From an archaeon (GTDB lineage: Archaea; Thermoproteota; Nitrososphaeria; Nitrososphaerales; CADDZS01), in assembly GCA_021806865.1 (NCBI GenBank), contig JAKAPU010000013.1, forward strand, positions 1-29,898: a stretch of 29,898 nucleotides of DNA, in the 5' to 3' direction. The notes under the pieces are model-generated. The model was not told the origin of the DNA, did not search any database, and saw nothing but the letters and a program-made list of their open reading frames with translations. The first letter of the stretch is position 1. Each line of letters opens with the position of its first letter. The translations under genes and the position numbers were made by a program. Shown in pieces: positions 15,081 to 23,118 of this stretch.

Positions 15081-15980
15081 TCAGACGTTATCCGATTCTT
15101 CCTCCGGCTTTCTGATCACGTTTCGCAGGAAGTACATTGCTACCAGGATCAAACCACCGCCTAAATACTGGAATGGAGACAGTAAGACTCCAATGAAGAC
15201 GTACGACGCAATAGAGGCTGTGATGGGTTCTCCAGTGGCAGTGATGGATGCCTCTGTCGCAGTTAGTCGCTGGAGGCTCATGACATACAAGCCATAGGCG
15301 AGCAATGTTCCGAAAAATCCAACAAACAAGATTAACAGAATGACAGGAATCGTAAAGCTTGCGTTGATCAGACTGATGGTTCCAATAGGTAATGAAACCA
15401 CTCCTGCGATGAGAAATCCCCAAGCTGTTACCGACCATGACCCGTAGACCACCGTCAGACGCTTGGAAGCCAGCGTGTAGTAAGCCGCTGCAAGAGCGCA
15501 GAGGGTGCCGAACAAGAAACCAAGCGGCGTTATGTGGAGCGAAAGACTGGGACCGTTGAGGACAAGAAGAACTGTGCCACCCATCGCAAGCAATATTGCA
15601 GCCAGATGTGAGAAAGTAAACTTGTACACTCGAATCAAGATCTCGTAGACAGCAACTATTGGAAGGAAGAGTAATTGGAGCAGTGTGGCCATGGCGACGT
15701 TGGAGTAGTTTATGGCAAGAAAGTAGAAGAGCTGGGAAGGCAGTATTCCAAAGATGCCAAAGAGGAGCATCTGCTTAGAATCAGGCCCTGGCCATTTTGG
15801 TCTGAGCCACACGAAGAGCATAGCACTTGCTATGAAGAGACGGAGAGTGACAAGCCCTAGTGGCGGAAACGAGTATTTTTGGAAGAGCAACTGCGCGGCT
15901 GTTCCGGAGAGTCCCCACAACGCAGTGGCAAGAAGGGCAATACCGAATGCCCCTGCCTTACTCTTGGAATTTTCGCTCAT
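15081..15980 (-). CDS. EamA/DMT-superfamily transporter
   Basis: This is a ten-helix inner-membrane permease built of two EamA repeats, of a class exporting amino acids or other metabolites. Repeat one starts at FGIALLATALWGLSGTAAQL. Repeat two starts at TPLGFLFGTLCALAAAYYTL and contains the conserved late segment ASITATGEPITASIASYVFI. I choose ATG 15980 (MSENSKSK) rather than the longer frame to 16016, because the box A CTATAATAG (16003-16012) lies about 27 nt upstream of this ATG and would fall inside the longer version. The ATG would then be at or next to the transcript start. The substrate is unknown. Confidence 0.88.
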   Translation of the reverse strand: MSENSKSKAGAFGIALLATALWGLSGTAAQLLFQKYSFPPLGLVTLRLFIASAMLFVWLRPKWPGPDSKQMLLFGIFGILPSQLFYFLAINYSNVAMATLLQLLFLPIVAVYEILIRVYKFTFSHLAAILLAMGGTVLLVLNGPSLSLHITPLGFLFGTLCALAAAYYTLASKRLTVVYGSWSVTAWGFLIAGVVSLPIGTISLINASFTIPVILLILFVGFFGTLLAYGLYVMSLQRLTATEASITATGEPITASIASYVFIGVLLSPFQYLGGGLILVAMYFLRNVIRKPEEESDNV

Positions 15981-16002
15981 CTCGATCGGGAAAACAACTT
16001 GG

Positions 16003-16012
16003 ACTATTATAG
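16003..16012 (-). promoter_or_regulatory. Box A for the EamA transporter gene
   Basis: The minus-strand sequence CTATAATAG is centred about 27 nt upstream of the ATG at 15980. The spacing fits a leaderless transcript and decides the start-codon choice against the longer open frame. Confidence 0.55.
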
Positions 16013-16063
16013 GCAACGCTTGCGATAAAGGTAGAAAGACGCTGGCAGGTGTTAGGATGTTCT

Positions 16064-16714
16064 CTATTGCCTAACCGCGCGAACAACTACAAATGAACCC
16101 GCACCATGTCCAATCCTTGATTGTTGTATTTCGTCTGTGATCCCTTCGAACAGAGTCTGAGCGTATTCTGCACGGTGGAACCCCGCCTCCGCTAGGAGAT
16201 GTGCAATTTCCTCGACTCCGTAGAAAGTCGCTTCTGCATAGAATGGACTTTCTTTTTGTCTAGTATACTTTCTACCCAAGATACTGTTTTTGTCAACAAA
16301 GCCGATTACTATTGATCCACCAGGTTCCAGTATTCTGAACACTTCCTTTAGGGCAAGCAGTGCATCTGAAAAGAAGCAGATTGTCGTAACAATCAACGCA
16401 AAATCGAACTTTGAAGAGGCGAAGGGCAGAGCCTCGCCAACCGCTTGAACAGCCTCGATATCTTTGGAGCGAGCTATGCGCAGTGCGCTTCTTGCTGGTT
16501 CTATTCCATTTTTGATGCCGAAGGGAATCGAGAAGCGGCCCGTGCCAACACCTATTTCCATCCCTGACCTAAAGTGCGGGATCAGAGTTCGGATGGCATC
16601 GAGTTCAGATCGATATGCAGGTTCATGACTTTCAAACCACTTCTCATACCTTTGTGTATGAGATTCGAAGGGAGCTATCCCTCGTGTTCGTTTGTTTTTC
16701 AATACGAAGCCCAC
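16064..16714 (-). CDS. Class I SAM-dependent methyltransferase
   Basis: This is a 216-residue Rossmann methyltransferase of the Methyltransf_11/UbiE-like type. Motif I is MEIGVGTGRFSIPFG (52-66). An acidic residue ends the next region, motif post-I/II reads AVGEALPFASSKFDFALIVTT, and motif III is RILEPGGSIVIGFVD. A Tyr/Trp-rich N-terminal segment (HTQRYEKWFESH) is typical of this subgroup. The start is GTG 16714. The substrate cannot be told from the sequence. It lies between the EamA transporter and trmO, all on the minus strand, with a 46-nt gap to trmO. Confidence 0.85.
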   Translation of the reverse strand: MGFVLKNKRTRGIAPFESHTQRYEKWFESHEPAYRSELDAIRTLIPHFRSGMEIGVGTGRFSIPFGIKNGIEPARSALRIARSKDIEAVQAVGEALPFASSKFDFALIVTTICFFSDALLALKEVFRILEPGGSIVIGFVDKNSILGRKYTRQKESPFYAEATFYGVEEIAHLLAEAGFHRAEYAQTLFEGITDEIQQSRIGHGAGSFVVVRAVRQ

Positions 16715-16760
16715 ACATCATGCATAGTCTCGTATGTTGCAGGCATGTCGGCCGCGACAC

Positions 16761-17285
16761 TCACACATGGCCTGCTTTTTCCAGCAGCCTCGTGTGCCAA
16801 TCGGGCAAACTATATTGCTCCACTCTGTAGCTTCCCTGGTACGGCTTGATGTCAAGCACGGGCGTTCCGTCAAAAAAGTCCAGGTCTGACACTACTAGAT
16901 TTGAGCCGGCTCTCTTGATAAGATGAGCAAGGCCCAGTCCGATTGGGTTGGGACGAGTGGGAGAATCCAATGCAAACACCCCGACCAAAGGCAGCTCCTC
17001 CAGCGTGAGACCGTGTCGGAGCAGTCCCTTTGGCTTTACTTTCAATGGTCCAATCTGCTCCGCCCTGAGCCTGTTCAGATAGCCTATGACGAAGATGTGA
17101 GAGAATCCATCCACGCCTTCCAGAGCATCCGTAAATTCTGGAAAGATTTCCACGGTAGATGTAATGTCTTTTCTTCTGCTTCGTATGTCATCATCGGAGG
17201 CACTAGTGTGGACAACTCCGACTACCTTCAAATTTACTTCTCGCAAGATGGTTCTAACATTGATGCGCTCTAGAGATCTACTCAA
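16761..17285 (-). CDS. trmO: TrmO/TsaA-type tRNA N6-threonylcarbamoyladenosine methyltransferase
   Basis: This is a SAM-dependent methyltransferase of the UPF0066/TsaA family with a beta-barrel fold; family members methylate t6A37 in certain tRNAs. Visible signatures are GFSHIFVIGYL (60-70), the hallmark DSPTRPNPIGL (107-117) and DGTPVLDIKPY (139-149). The conserved region begins at VVGVVHTS (21-28), so the first 18 or so residues after TTG 17285 may not be translated. A TTG closer to that point (residue 14 or 19) is an alternative. Its archaeal relatives are often called VirR-like or TsaA proteins without demonstrated activity. Confidence 0.85.
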   Translation of the reverse strand: MSRSLERINVRTILREVNLKVVGVVHTSASDDDIRSRRKDITSTVEIFPEFTDALEGVDGFSHIFVIGYLNRLRAEQIGPLKVKPKGLLRHGLTLEELPLVGVFALDSPTRPNPIGLGLAHLIKRAGSNLVVSDLDFFDGTPVLDIKPYQGSYRVEQYSLPDWHTRLLEKAGHV

Positions 17286-17312
17286 GAGTTTCGGGATGAA
17301 GGGAAGATTCCC

Positions 17313-18467
17313 TCATCGAACAGTAATAAGTCTGAGCGGATATTTCTGGAGGCACCGACTCCTTTTCTTCCCTACCAGGCACAGGTTTCCAAGCTGGACT
17401 CCAAACTTCTCGTCCTTCGTTATCGGATTCGGTTGTATCACGACTGCCATGTTTTCTTTAAACACGTAACCTGTTTCTTCGTATACCGAGTTCGATGTAC
17501 CAACGTCCGGGTGCATCAAATCTACCCCAAAACCGTGAGCGAGGCTGTCACAGATGGTGTAGCCCTTTTCGACAATTGCTTTGTCGGCGATCTTTGTGAT
17601 CTCCTGCGAGGTGACTCCATCTCTCAAGATTTGAAAAACTCGTTCGTATGCATCGAGTGCGACATTGTAGAGTTTCATATATTCCCCAGTGGGGCTGTCT
17701 ATCATTGTAATGGGCCGATGGAGCTGTCCGGCGTAGCCGTAATACTCTGCGCTAATCTCGGTGAGGATTACGTCTCCGCGCAACAGCTTTCTTCCGAACT
17801 GCTGCTGGGCCGGCACTGAGATCTTCGGCGATTTCATCGTGGTTGATGCAAGGTAATGTATTCGGGTCGTTCCACCTTCTCTTGTGTACGATCTTTCGAT
17901 GATGTCCGAGATGTCAAACTCCGTCATGCCAGGTCTCAGTTCGTCTTCGATAGCCTTCGCCGCAAGATCGGTAAGTCGCGCTCCCTCCTTTAACCATTCA
18001 ATTTCTTCGAAAGATTTTAGGGCGCGAATTTCGTTCGCCTGCTTTGTGAGGTTAACCACATTGTATCCGAGTTTTGATCGCAGCTGATCAACAGCCTCAT
18101 ACGGCGGGTTTCCTATGAATCCCACCTTTGCGGACTTCTTGTTTCCCAGCATTTGAGAAACCGAATCGACAATCTTCTTTGTATGCGCATGAGTCGTCCA
18201 CTCGATGCGATCCACAATGCTCATCGCTTTTGCCGTGGGAATGTGGTTGTAGTGCCCGACAAGCAGCGTTCCTACTTTGCCGTCTCCGGTCAAGAAGTAA
18301 GACTTGGAGCTTGCGTTATAGTGGGTCCAGTAGTAGAGGTTTGCAACTTCTCCCCTTCCTCCTGATATGACCACGAGATCAATGGAGTTCTGCTCCATTA
18401 GATCTCTAAGCGCCTTTTTCCGCCTGGCGTATTCATGTTTGGAGAATTGCGGAAATGCCTTTGCCAA
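17313..18467 (-). CDS. M24/creatinase-fold protein lacking canonical metal ligands
   Basis: This is a pita-bread-fold protein (Xaa-Pro peptidase/creatinase superfamily) of 384 residues, with an N-terminal creatinase-N domain (about 1-145) and a catalytic domain. The five usual metal ligands (Asp, Asp, His, Glu, Glu) are mostly replaced. By motif alignment the first Asp is E237 (ILTEISAEYYGY), the second is Q248 (GYAGQLHR), His is kept (H311, AHGFGVD), and the Glu pair is Q345 (VVIQPNP) and G360 (VQLGNLCLV). Creatinase itself is a metal-free member that hydrolyses a C-N bond, so a non-peptidase hydrolase is likely. The gene starts with TTG one nucleotide after the LVIVD gene stops, so the two are translated as an operon. 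Confidence 0.85.
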   Translation of the reverse strand: MAKAFPQFSKHEYARRKKALRDLMEQNSIDLVVISGGRGEVANLYYWTHYNASSKSYFLTGDGKVGTLLVGHYNHIPTAKAMSIVDRIEWTTHAHTKKIVDSVSQMLGNKKSAKVGFIGNPPYEAVDQLRSKLGYNVVNLTKQANEIRALKSFEEIEWLKEGARLTDLAAKAIEDELRPGMTEFDISDIIERSYTREGGTTRIHYLASTTMKSPKISVPAQQQFGRKLLRGDVILTEISAEYYGYAGQLHRPITMIDSPTGEYMKLYNVALDAYERVFQILRDGVTSQEITKIADKAIVEKGYTICDSLAHGFGVDLMHPDVGTSNSVYEETGYVFKENMAVVIQPNPITKDEKFGVQLGNLCLVGKKRSRCLQKYPLRLITVR

Positions 18468-18468
18468 G

Positions 18469-19629
18469 TCAGGTCCTTTCCAAGATGTGGACGCCTGCAG
18501 TTAAGCGATCTATCGTGTAGACAAGTCCTCGGCTGTCTAAGCACAGATCATTAGTCTGGATAACTTTCTGCTTTTTCACATTTGGCTTTGGGATGTAATA
18601 CGCGACCTCTTTGGGTGAGTACGGATCGGAAATGTTCACGACGCGTACGCCCGCGCTGAACCAGGATGCGTAAATATCATAGTCCTTCAGATGAAATTCT
18701 TCCTGCACATTGTGCGGGCCGAATTTGCCCCCTTGCTTACAAAACTTGGGATCTCTTACTCGAAAAGTCGAAACAGGAACAGGGTGTGTCTCATCTGTAG
18801 CATCCACTATCCACAGGAGTTTTGTCTCCTCTTGGCAGTGCTCTGCCATCGACTCATCTGTGACCACGAGCCACTTTCTTCCTTCCATGTCATTTGATAT
18901 AGGAAGCACAGTGTGCGTGCAGCCTCCGTAGGGCGGAGACATATTCGTCTGCGAAATAACTTTGAGATTTTTGATGTCGCTGCAATCGAAAATCAGAGCA
19001 CCGACGTCCCAATACCCTAGGTAGAGCCTGTTCTTGATCCTAATCGGTGGACCATGCGCTCTGACCTTCTTGCCCTTGCTCAGCCACACGTTTGGGTCCT
19101 CGCCTGCGGCTACGTTCTGTCCAGGATACCACCACTTTGTAACGAGCTCTGGCTTTGCAAGATCTTTGATGTCGTAAATCAGTAAGATCCTTCCGTCAAA
19201 ACCATCAACAAATGAGGGAAACATTGCAATATCATTGTCTATCCAGAATCTGTGGGTCCCGTTCCCTTGGACTCGCGTGTACGAGACCTCAACGGGGTTG
19301 GATTCGTCCTTGATGTCGAAGATTCTGAAACCAGAATCGAATCTAGTTACTTTAGGATCCCGGGCCTTTTCGCAGTTTGAGAATAGATACCTGCCATTGA
19401 GGAGCTGGACTTTGTGTGAGAGCGTGCCTTCATATGCTTCGTGTTGGTGAACGACCTCGGGCTTTGATGGTTCGCTCACGTCGAGGATGGTGAAGGACTT
19501 ACCCTTCATGTGTCCTATGAACGCGAGATACTTCCTGCGGCCAATCCTTTTCACAATTATCTGGCCGCCGTTGCCATAACCGGAAAGCTCGTTGTGCCCG
19601 AGAAGCCTAAGGTTCTTTGCTTCAGCCAT
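18469..19629 (-). CDS. LVIVD-repeat beta-propeller protein
   Basis: This 386-residue protein is made of LVIVD-type repeats (for example FTILDVSEPSKPEVV, FRIFDIKDESNPVEV, LLIYDIKDLAKPELV, LWIVDATDETHPVPV and VRVVNISDPYSPKEV), predicting a beta-propeller. Conserved His/Cys-containing loops (GNGTHRFW, GGCTHTVLP, AEHCQEE, KFGPHNVQEE) could bind a metal or cofactor, as in the distantly similar selenium-binding/methanethiol oxidase propellers; that comparison is inference. No signal peptide is seen, so it is cytoplasmic. ATG 19629 is supported by AGGAG (plus coordinates 19637-19641). It is transcribed with the M24 protein immediately downstream and diverges from the second M24 gene. Confidence 0.85.
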   Translation of the reverse strand: MAEAKNLRLLGHNELSGYGNGGQIIVKRIGRRKYLAFIGHMKGKSFTILDVSEPSKPEVVHQHEAYEGTLSHKVQLLNGRYLFSNCEKARDPKVTRFDSGFRIFDIKDESNPVEVSYTRVQGNGTHRFWIDNDIAMFPSFVDGFDGRILLIYDIKDLAKPELVTKWWYPGQNVAAGEDPNVWLSKGKKVRAHGPPIRIKNRLYLGYWDVGALIFDCSDIKNLKVISQTNMSPPYGGCTHTVLPISNDMEGRKWLVVTDESMAEHCQEETKLLWIVDATDETHPVPVSTFRVRDPKFCKQGGKFGPHNVQEEFHLKDYDIYASWFSAGVRVVNISDPYSPKEVAYYIPKPNVKKQKVIQTNDLCLDSRGLVYTIDRLTAGVHILERT

Positions 19630-19636
19630 TTCAAGA

Positions 19637-19641
19637 CTCCT
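19637..19641 (-). promoter_or_regulatory. Shine-Dalgarno of the LVIVD gene
   Basis: AGGAG on the minus strand with a 7-nt spacer to ATG 19629 sets the start. It is one of the few clear ribosome binding sites at the head of a transcript in this window. A box A candidate for the minus strand (TCTTATGC) lies near 19682-19690. Confidence 0.5.
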
Positions 19642-19806
19642 GCCTTAAAGCAAGAGAGATTGGCGAATGTGACATTCTAACTGCATAAGACCCTTCTCTT
19701 GAATCGAGTCTCATCGATATTTGGGCGATTTATGAGGTTATTTCCGAGGCTATGCACGCAGACATCGAATAGTTTAAGGAAAGGAAGAAAAACGCTCACT
19801 CCAAGC

Positions 19807-21081
19807 ATGCGAAAATATGAAGAAGTAAGATCTTCACTAGATTCGAGTGTAAACTTTTCCGACTTTCCAGAGAGCCCGTATTACAGGGACGCTTTGTATC
19901 CGCGTTTCTCAGAGGCCGAGTATCGAAGGAGGTATTCTCTAGTCAGAGAATACATGAAGAAGAATTCCATCGATGCAATGATTGTCTGCGGCGGGCCAAA
20001 CCACTGGAGCGCCTGTTACGGGATGGGCTGGCTCACAAACCACACTAAGGAGTGGCACGGGATTTCCAACTATCTCGTAGTGAGCGTGGAAGAGAAAGAT
20101 GAACCCACGCTTGTCTACTCTATGGGAGGTTCGCACATCGAGGCGACTAGGAGGGCTGTGGTGGTCAATGATGTCAGGCCTTCGAAGGTAGGCAAGTTCC
20201 ATGAAGCGATCGTCGCACGCCTGAAGGAACTGGACAAGGATGGTGGTAACATTGGCATCTCATTGATTGACCCCCGCTTCAAGGACTATCTGCCGTACAA
20301 CCAGTTTGTTGCACTGAAGGAAGGTCTGCCAAACGCCAAATTCACTTTTCTTCCGGATATTTTTCACGAGTTTTGGTGCGTGAAGAGTCAGGAGGAGATC
20401 GAAGTGATGAAGAAGGCAGGCGAGATCTGCGACAGAGCGATCAAGGCTATGGCTAATGTCGCAAAGCCCGGAGTCAAGGAGTACGAGCTAAGAGCAGAGG
20501 TTGCCTACGAGATACACAAGAACGACGCCGACTTTACTTTCATAATAATCGGATCAACCCCGATGTCAAACCCTGCGCAGTTTTTCGGTAATCCCAGGCC
20601 TTCCGGTCGTGTTCTGCAAAAGGGTGACCTGATCTTGAATGAAATCTCAGTCGAATATCGTGGCTTACATGTTCAGATTGGCACTCCGGTTCTGGTTGGA
20701 AAGCCCACGCCACGTGTAGAAAAGTTCTGGAAGACGATAGTGAAACCGGGCTTTGAGTTCATGGTCGAAGGGCTCAGGCCAGGCGTCACTCTTGATGACC
20801 TATCAAAGATGGGCAAGTGGTACCGCGACCACGGGAGCCAATCTAGGCCGCTGCTTTTGCACGGGCTCGGTATTTCAAGCGAAAGACCAGAGTGTTCGCT
20901 TGACAGGATAGAAGCTGAACCCTACGAAAGAACGCTCAAAGCAGGTATGACAGTGATGCTCGAACCAAACGCAATCACTCTGGAGGGCGACCTTGGCATG
21001 TTTGTAGGAAGAAGCTACGTAATAACAGACAAGGGTCATGATGCCCTAACAAAGACACCAATTGAGTTGATAGTAGTATGA
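19807..21081 (+). CDS. Second M24/creatinase-fold protein with altered metal site
   Basis: From ATG 19807 (MRKYEEVRSS) this is 424 residues: a creatinase-N domain (about 30-190) plus a pita-bread domain. Ligand positions by motif alignment are E279 for the first Asp (ILNEISVEYRGL), Q290 for the second (HVQIGTP), H352 retained (LLHGLGIS), E386 retained (VMLEPNAIT), and G401 for the last Glu (MFVGRSYVI). Both M24 proteins here share the same E/Q substitutions, so they form a subfamily rather than random decay. The upstream frame extends to TTG 19699, but those 36 residues are Arg/Ser rich and unlike the family. A TTTAAG box about 30 nt before 19807 supports the shorter form. Its stop overlaps the AprA-like start (ATGA). 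Confidence 0.82.
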   Translation: MRKYEEVRSSLDSSVNFSDFPESPYYRDALYPRFSEAEYRRRYSLVREYMKKNSIDAMIVCGGPNHWSACYGMGWLTNHTKEWHGISNYLVVSVEEKDEPTLVYSMGGSHIEATRRAVVVNDVRPSKVGKFHEAIVARLKELDKDGGNIGISLIDPRFKDYLPYNQFVALKEGLPNAKFTFLPDIFHEFWCVKSQEEIEVMKKAGEICDRAIKAMANVAKPGVKEYELRAEVAYEIHKNDADFTFIIIGSTPMSNPAQFFGNPRPSGRVLQKGDLILNEISVEYRGLHVQIGTPVLVGKPTPRVEKFWKTIVKPGFEFMVEGLRPGVTLDDLSKMGKWYRDHGSQSRPLLLHGLGISSERPECSLDRIEAEPYERTLKAGMTVMLEPNAITLEGDLGMFVGRSYVITDKGHDALTKTPIELIVV

Positions 21082-22823
21082 GTCAAAGTGTAGAGGCAAA
21101 AACAAAGAAAGAAAAGGTACTCATTACACCGGGCCCTGACCTCAAACCTCGGGTGCACGTTCACAAGGCCGAGGTGCTCGTTATCGGCGGGGGAGTGGCG
21201 GGCTGCCTTGCAGCGGTTGGAGCCAAGGAGGCGGGCTCCAGTGCGATCGTTGCGGAGAAGTACAACATCTATTCGTCTGGGGATGCAGGAACCGGAGAGG
21301 ATCACTTTCTTGCAGTTCTTGGAACAGAAGACTGGGATAATCCTGAAGAATTCTTCCGGACGTACATCGCGGGCGGAAGAAACATCCCTAATGAAAGCAG
21401 GGAGCTGATAAGGCGCTTTGCCTATGAACTTCCCGAAATCAGCAAGCGGTTTGAGAAGCTCGGTATGCCGTTCAGGGATGAGAAGACTGGCAAGTACTAT
21501 CGAGTCGAGGCATTCGGGGAGGGCCATCCATACACTGTTCAGTTTGACGGCTCGAACTTTAAGCGCATAACAGCGAGCCATGTCATCGACAACAAAATAC
21601 CTGTCATCAACCACGTGATGATTACCACCATACTAATGAAGGATGGGCAAGCAGTTGGGGCTACAGGTTTTCACGCGCTCGACGGTTCATTTCATATTTT
21701 TGAAGCAAAGTCCGTCATCATCACTACCGGCGAGGGTTGCAGGCTGTACAGGAGTACTTCGGGACATCCGTACGATTCGTGGCACAGCCCGTACAACACT
21801 GGAGACGGGATAGCGATGGCGTTTAATGCGGGAGCGGAGATGGCTAACGCAGAGTTCCTTGCCCTGACAATGTGCGCCAAGGGCTACAGCACGCCGGGCA
21901 CGCACGCCTTCTTCGGGATGGGTTGCTACCTGATAAATTCCAAGGGCGAGCGCTTCATGACAAAGTACCACCCACTGGGAGAAAGGGCAGAGAGAGCCTT
22001 CCTCACATGGGGAATCTACTCAGAGATGAGGGAAGGTAGAGGACCATGCTACGTGGACGCAAGGCATCTGCCAAAGGAAGAGCTTGATAGGCTAGTCGAA
22101 ACGCTTGTAGTGGACAAGGGCCCCTTTGGCGACTATCTGAGGCAGAAGAACATCGACCTCTCCAAGGAACTGATGGAGGTAAGTGTCTCCGAGTTTCACG
22201 AGCAATCTGGCATACTGATCAACGAGGATTGTGCCACAACTGTGAAAGGACTTTACTCCGCGGGCGAGGGAACCGGCAGCACTGCCGTGTCGCGTGTGGC
22301 AGTCGAGGGATACAGGGCCGGGAAAAACGCGGCCAAGTTCGCACAGTCCACCGAATGGAAAGGGATACCCTTCGAGGAGATTCAGAGGGAGCAGTCAAGG
22401 GTGTACGCCCCGCTGAAAAACAAGAACGGCGTGAGCCAACAAGAGTTCGAGCAAAAAATCAGGAACATCATGTCTGACTGCGTCGGTTTCGAGCGGACAG
22501 CGACTTCGATGAAAACCGCGCTCATCTTGCTTGACGAGATAACACCAATGGCTAGCAACCTGAAGGCGAGCTCCTTCCACGAACTGCTTAGAGCTTTGGA
22601 GTCGCAGAACATACTGGTCGTCGCAAAAATTGTCACACACTCCTCTCTGGAGAGGAAGGAAACTCGTTGGGGTGGAAACCTAATCGCACCGCGTGGAGAC
22701 TATCCAAAGCCCGATCCGGAATGGGGAAGCAGAATGGTCGTGGTCAAGAAGGATCTAGAATCTGGCAGGACGATCGTGGAAATCAGACCTTCGGAATTTT
22801 GGAGGCGCCAGCACAATGACTGA
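21078..22823 (+). CDS. AprA-like FAD-dependent oxidoreductase (fumarate reductase/adenylylsulfate reductase alpha family)
   Basis: This is a 581-residue flavoprotein. The dinucleotide-binding motif VLVIGGGVAGCLAAVGAKEA is at about 33-52. The flavin contact SSGDAGTGEDHF is at about 66-77. A family segment TGDGIAMAFNAGAEMANAE precedes the capping domain. The EFHEQSGILINEDC segment with an active-site-region His is followed by GLYSAGEGTG near the isoalloxazine. The C-terminal helical domain is of the succinate dehydrogenase flavoprotein type. Its closest architectural match, together with the ferredoxin gene that overlaps its end by 8 nt, is the AprAB/adenylylsulfate reductase group. True AMP/sulfite specificity cannot be confirmed, and no sat, dsr or qmo genes are in the window. 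It could equally be a dehydrogenase for the compound handled by the neighbouring creatinase-like protein. Confidence 0.85.
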   Translation: MSQSVEAKTKKEKVLITPGPDLKPRVHVHKAEVLVIGGGVAGCLAAVGAKEAGSSAIVAEKYNIYSSGDAGTGEDHFLAVLGTEDWDNPEEFFRTYIAGGRNIPNESRELIRRFAYELPEISKRFEKLGMPFRDEKTGKYYRVEAFGEGHPYTVQFDGSNFKRITASHVIDNKIPVINHVMITTILMKDGQAVGATGFHALDGSFHIFEAKSVIITTGEGCRLYRSTSGHPYDSWHSPYNTGDGIAMAFNAGAEMANAEFLALTMCAKGYSTPGTHAFFGMGCYLINSKGERFMTKYHPLGERAERAFLTWGIYSEMREGRGPCYVDARHLPKEELDRLVETLVVDKGPFGDYLRQKNIDLSKELMEVSVSEFHEQSGILINEDCATTVKGLYSAGEGTGSTAVSRVAVEGYRAGKNAAKFAQSTEWKGIPFEEIQREQSRVYAPLKNKNGVSQQEFEQKIRNIMSDCVGFERTATSMKTALILLDEITPMASNLKASSFHELLRALESQNILVVAKIVTHSSLERKETRWGGNLIAPRGDYPKPDPEWGSRMVVVKKDLESGRTIVEIRPSEFWRRQHND

Positions 22824-23118
22824 CTCTGCAGTTATGAAGGCGGAAAAGCAGTACAAGCAGGGGCTGGAGTGGAAGGGAAGGGATAATCCCGACTATGGCG
22901 TGATCATCAACAGGAGTACATGCATTTCGAACAAGGGTTGTAGGAACTGTATCGAGTTTTGTCCTGGAGACCTGATCTACTTTGAAGATGGAAAGCCAAT
23001 TGTGAAATTCAACGACGAGTGCTGGTTCTGCGGCATTTGCTCGGCGGTCTGTGGCCCCAAAGCGATTTCGTACATCTTTCCGGAACAAATACTCAAGACA
23101 GAGAAAGCGAATAGTTAG
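22816..23118 (+). CDS. Ferredoxin-type protein with two [4Fe-4S] clusters (AprB-like partner)
   Basis: This 100-residue protein has two cysteine motifs: C36, C42, C45, C49 followed by Pro (first motif CISNKGCRNCIEFCP) and C69, C72, C75, C79 (CWFCGICSAVCGP). The spacing predicts two [4Fe-4S] clusters. The CWFCGIC motif is common in AprB-type and related beta subunits. The first motif spacing (x5, x2, x3) differs from classical AprB (x2, x8, x3), so it is a relative rather than an orthologue. It starts inside the end of the flavoprotein gene (8-nt overlap), which argues for a tight 1:1 complex. Its stop overlaps the convergent TauE/SafE gene by 4 nt. Confidence 0.9.
   Translation: MTDSAVMKAEKQYKQGLEWKGRDNPDYGVIINRSTCISNKGCRNCIEFCPGDLIYFEDGKPIVKFNDECWFCGICSAVCGPKAISYIFPEQILKTEKANS

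Noticed and set aside
21036..21614. 192-codon minus-strand frame antisense to the AprA-like gene
   Set aside because: Lies opposite a clear flavoprotein; no motif or start signal.
21078..23118. Calling the pair true adenylylsulfate reductase (aprAB)
   Set aside because: Cysteine spacing differs in the ferredoxin and no sulfate-activation or reduction genes are nearby; only a family-level call is justified.
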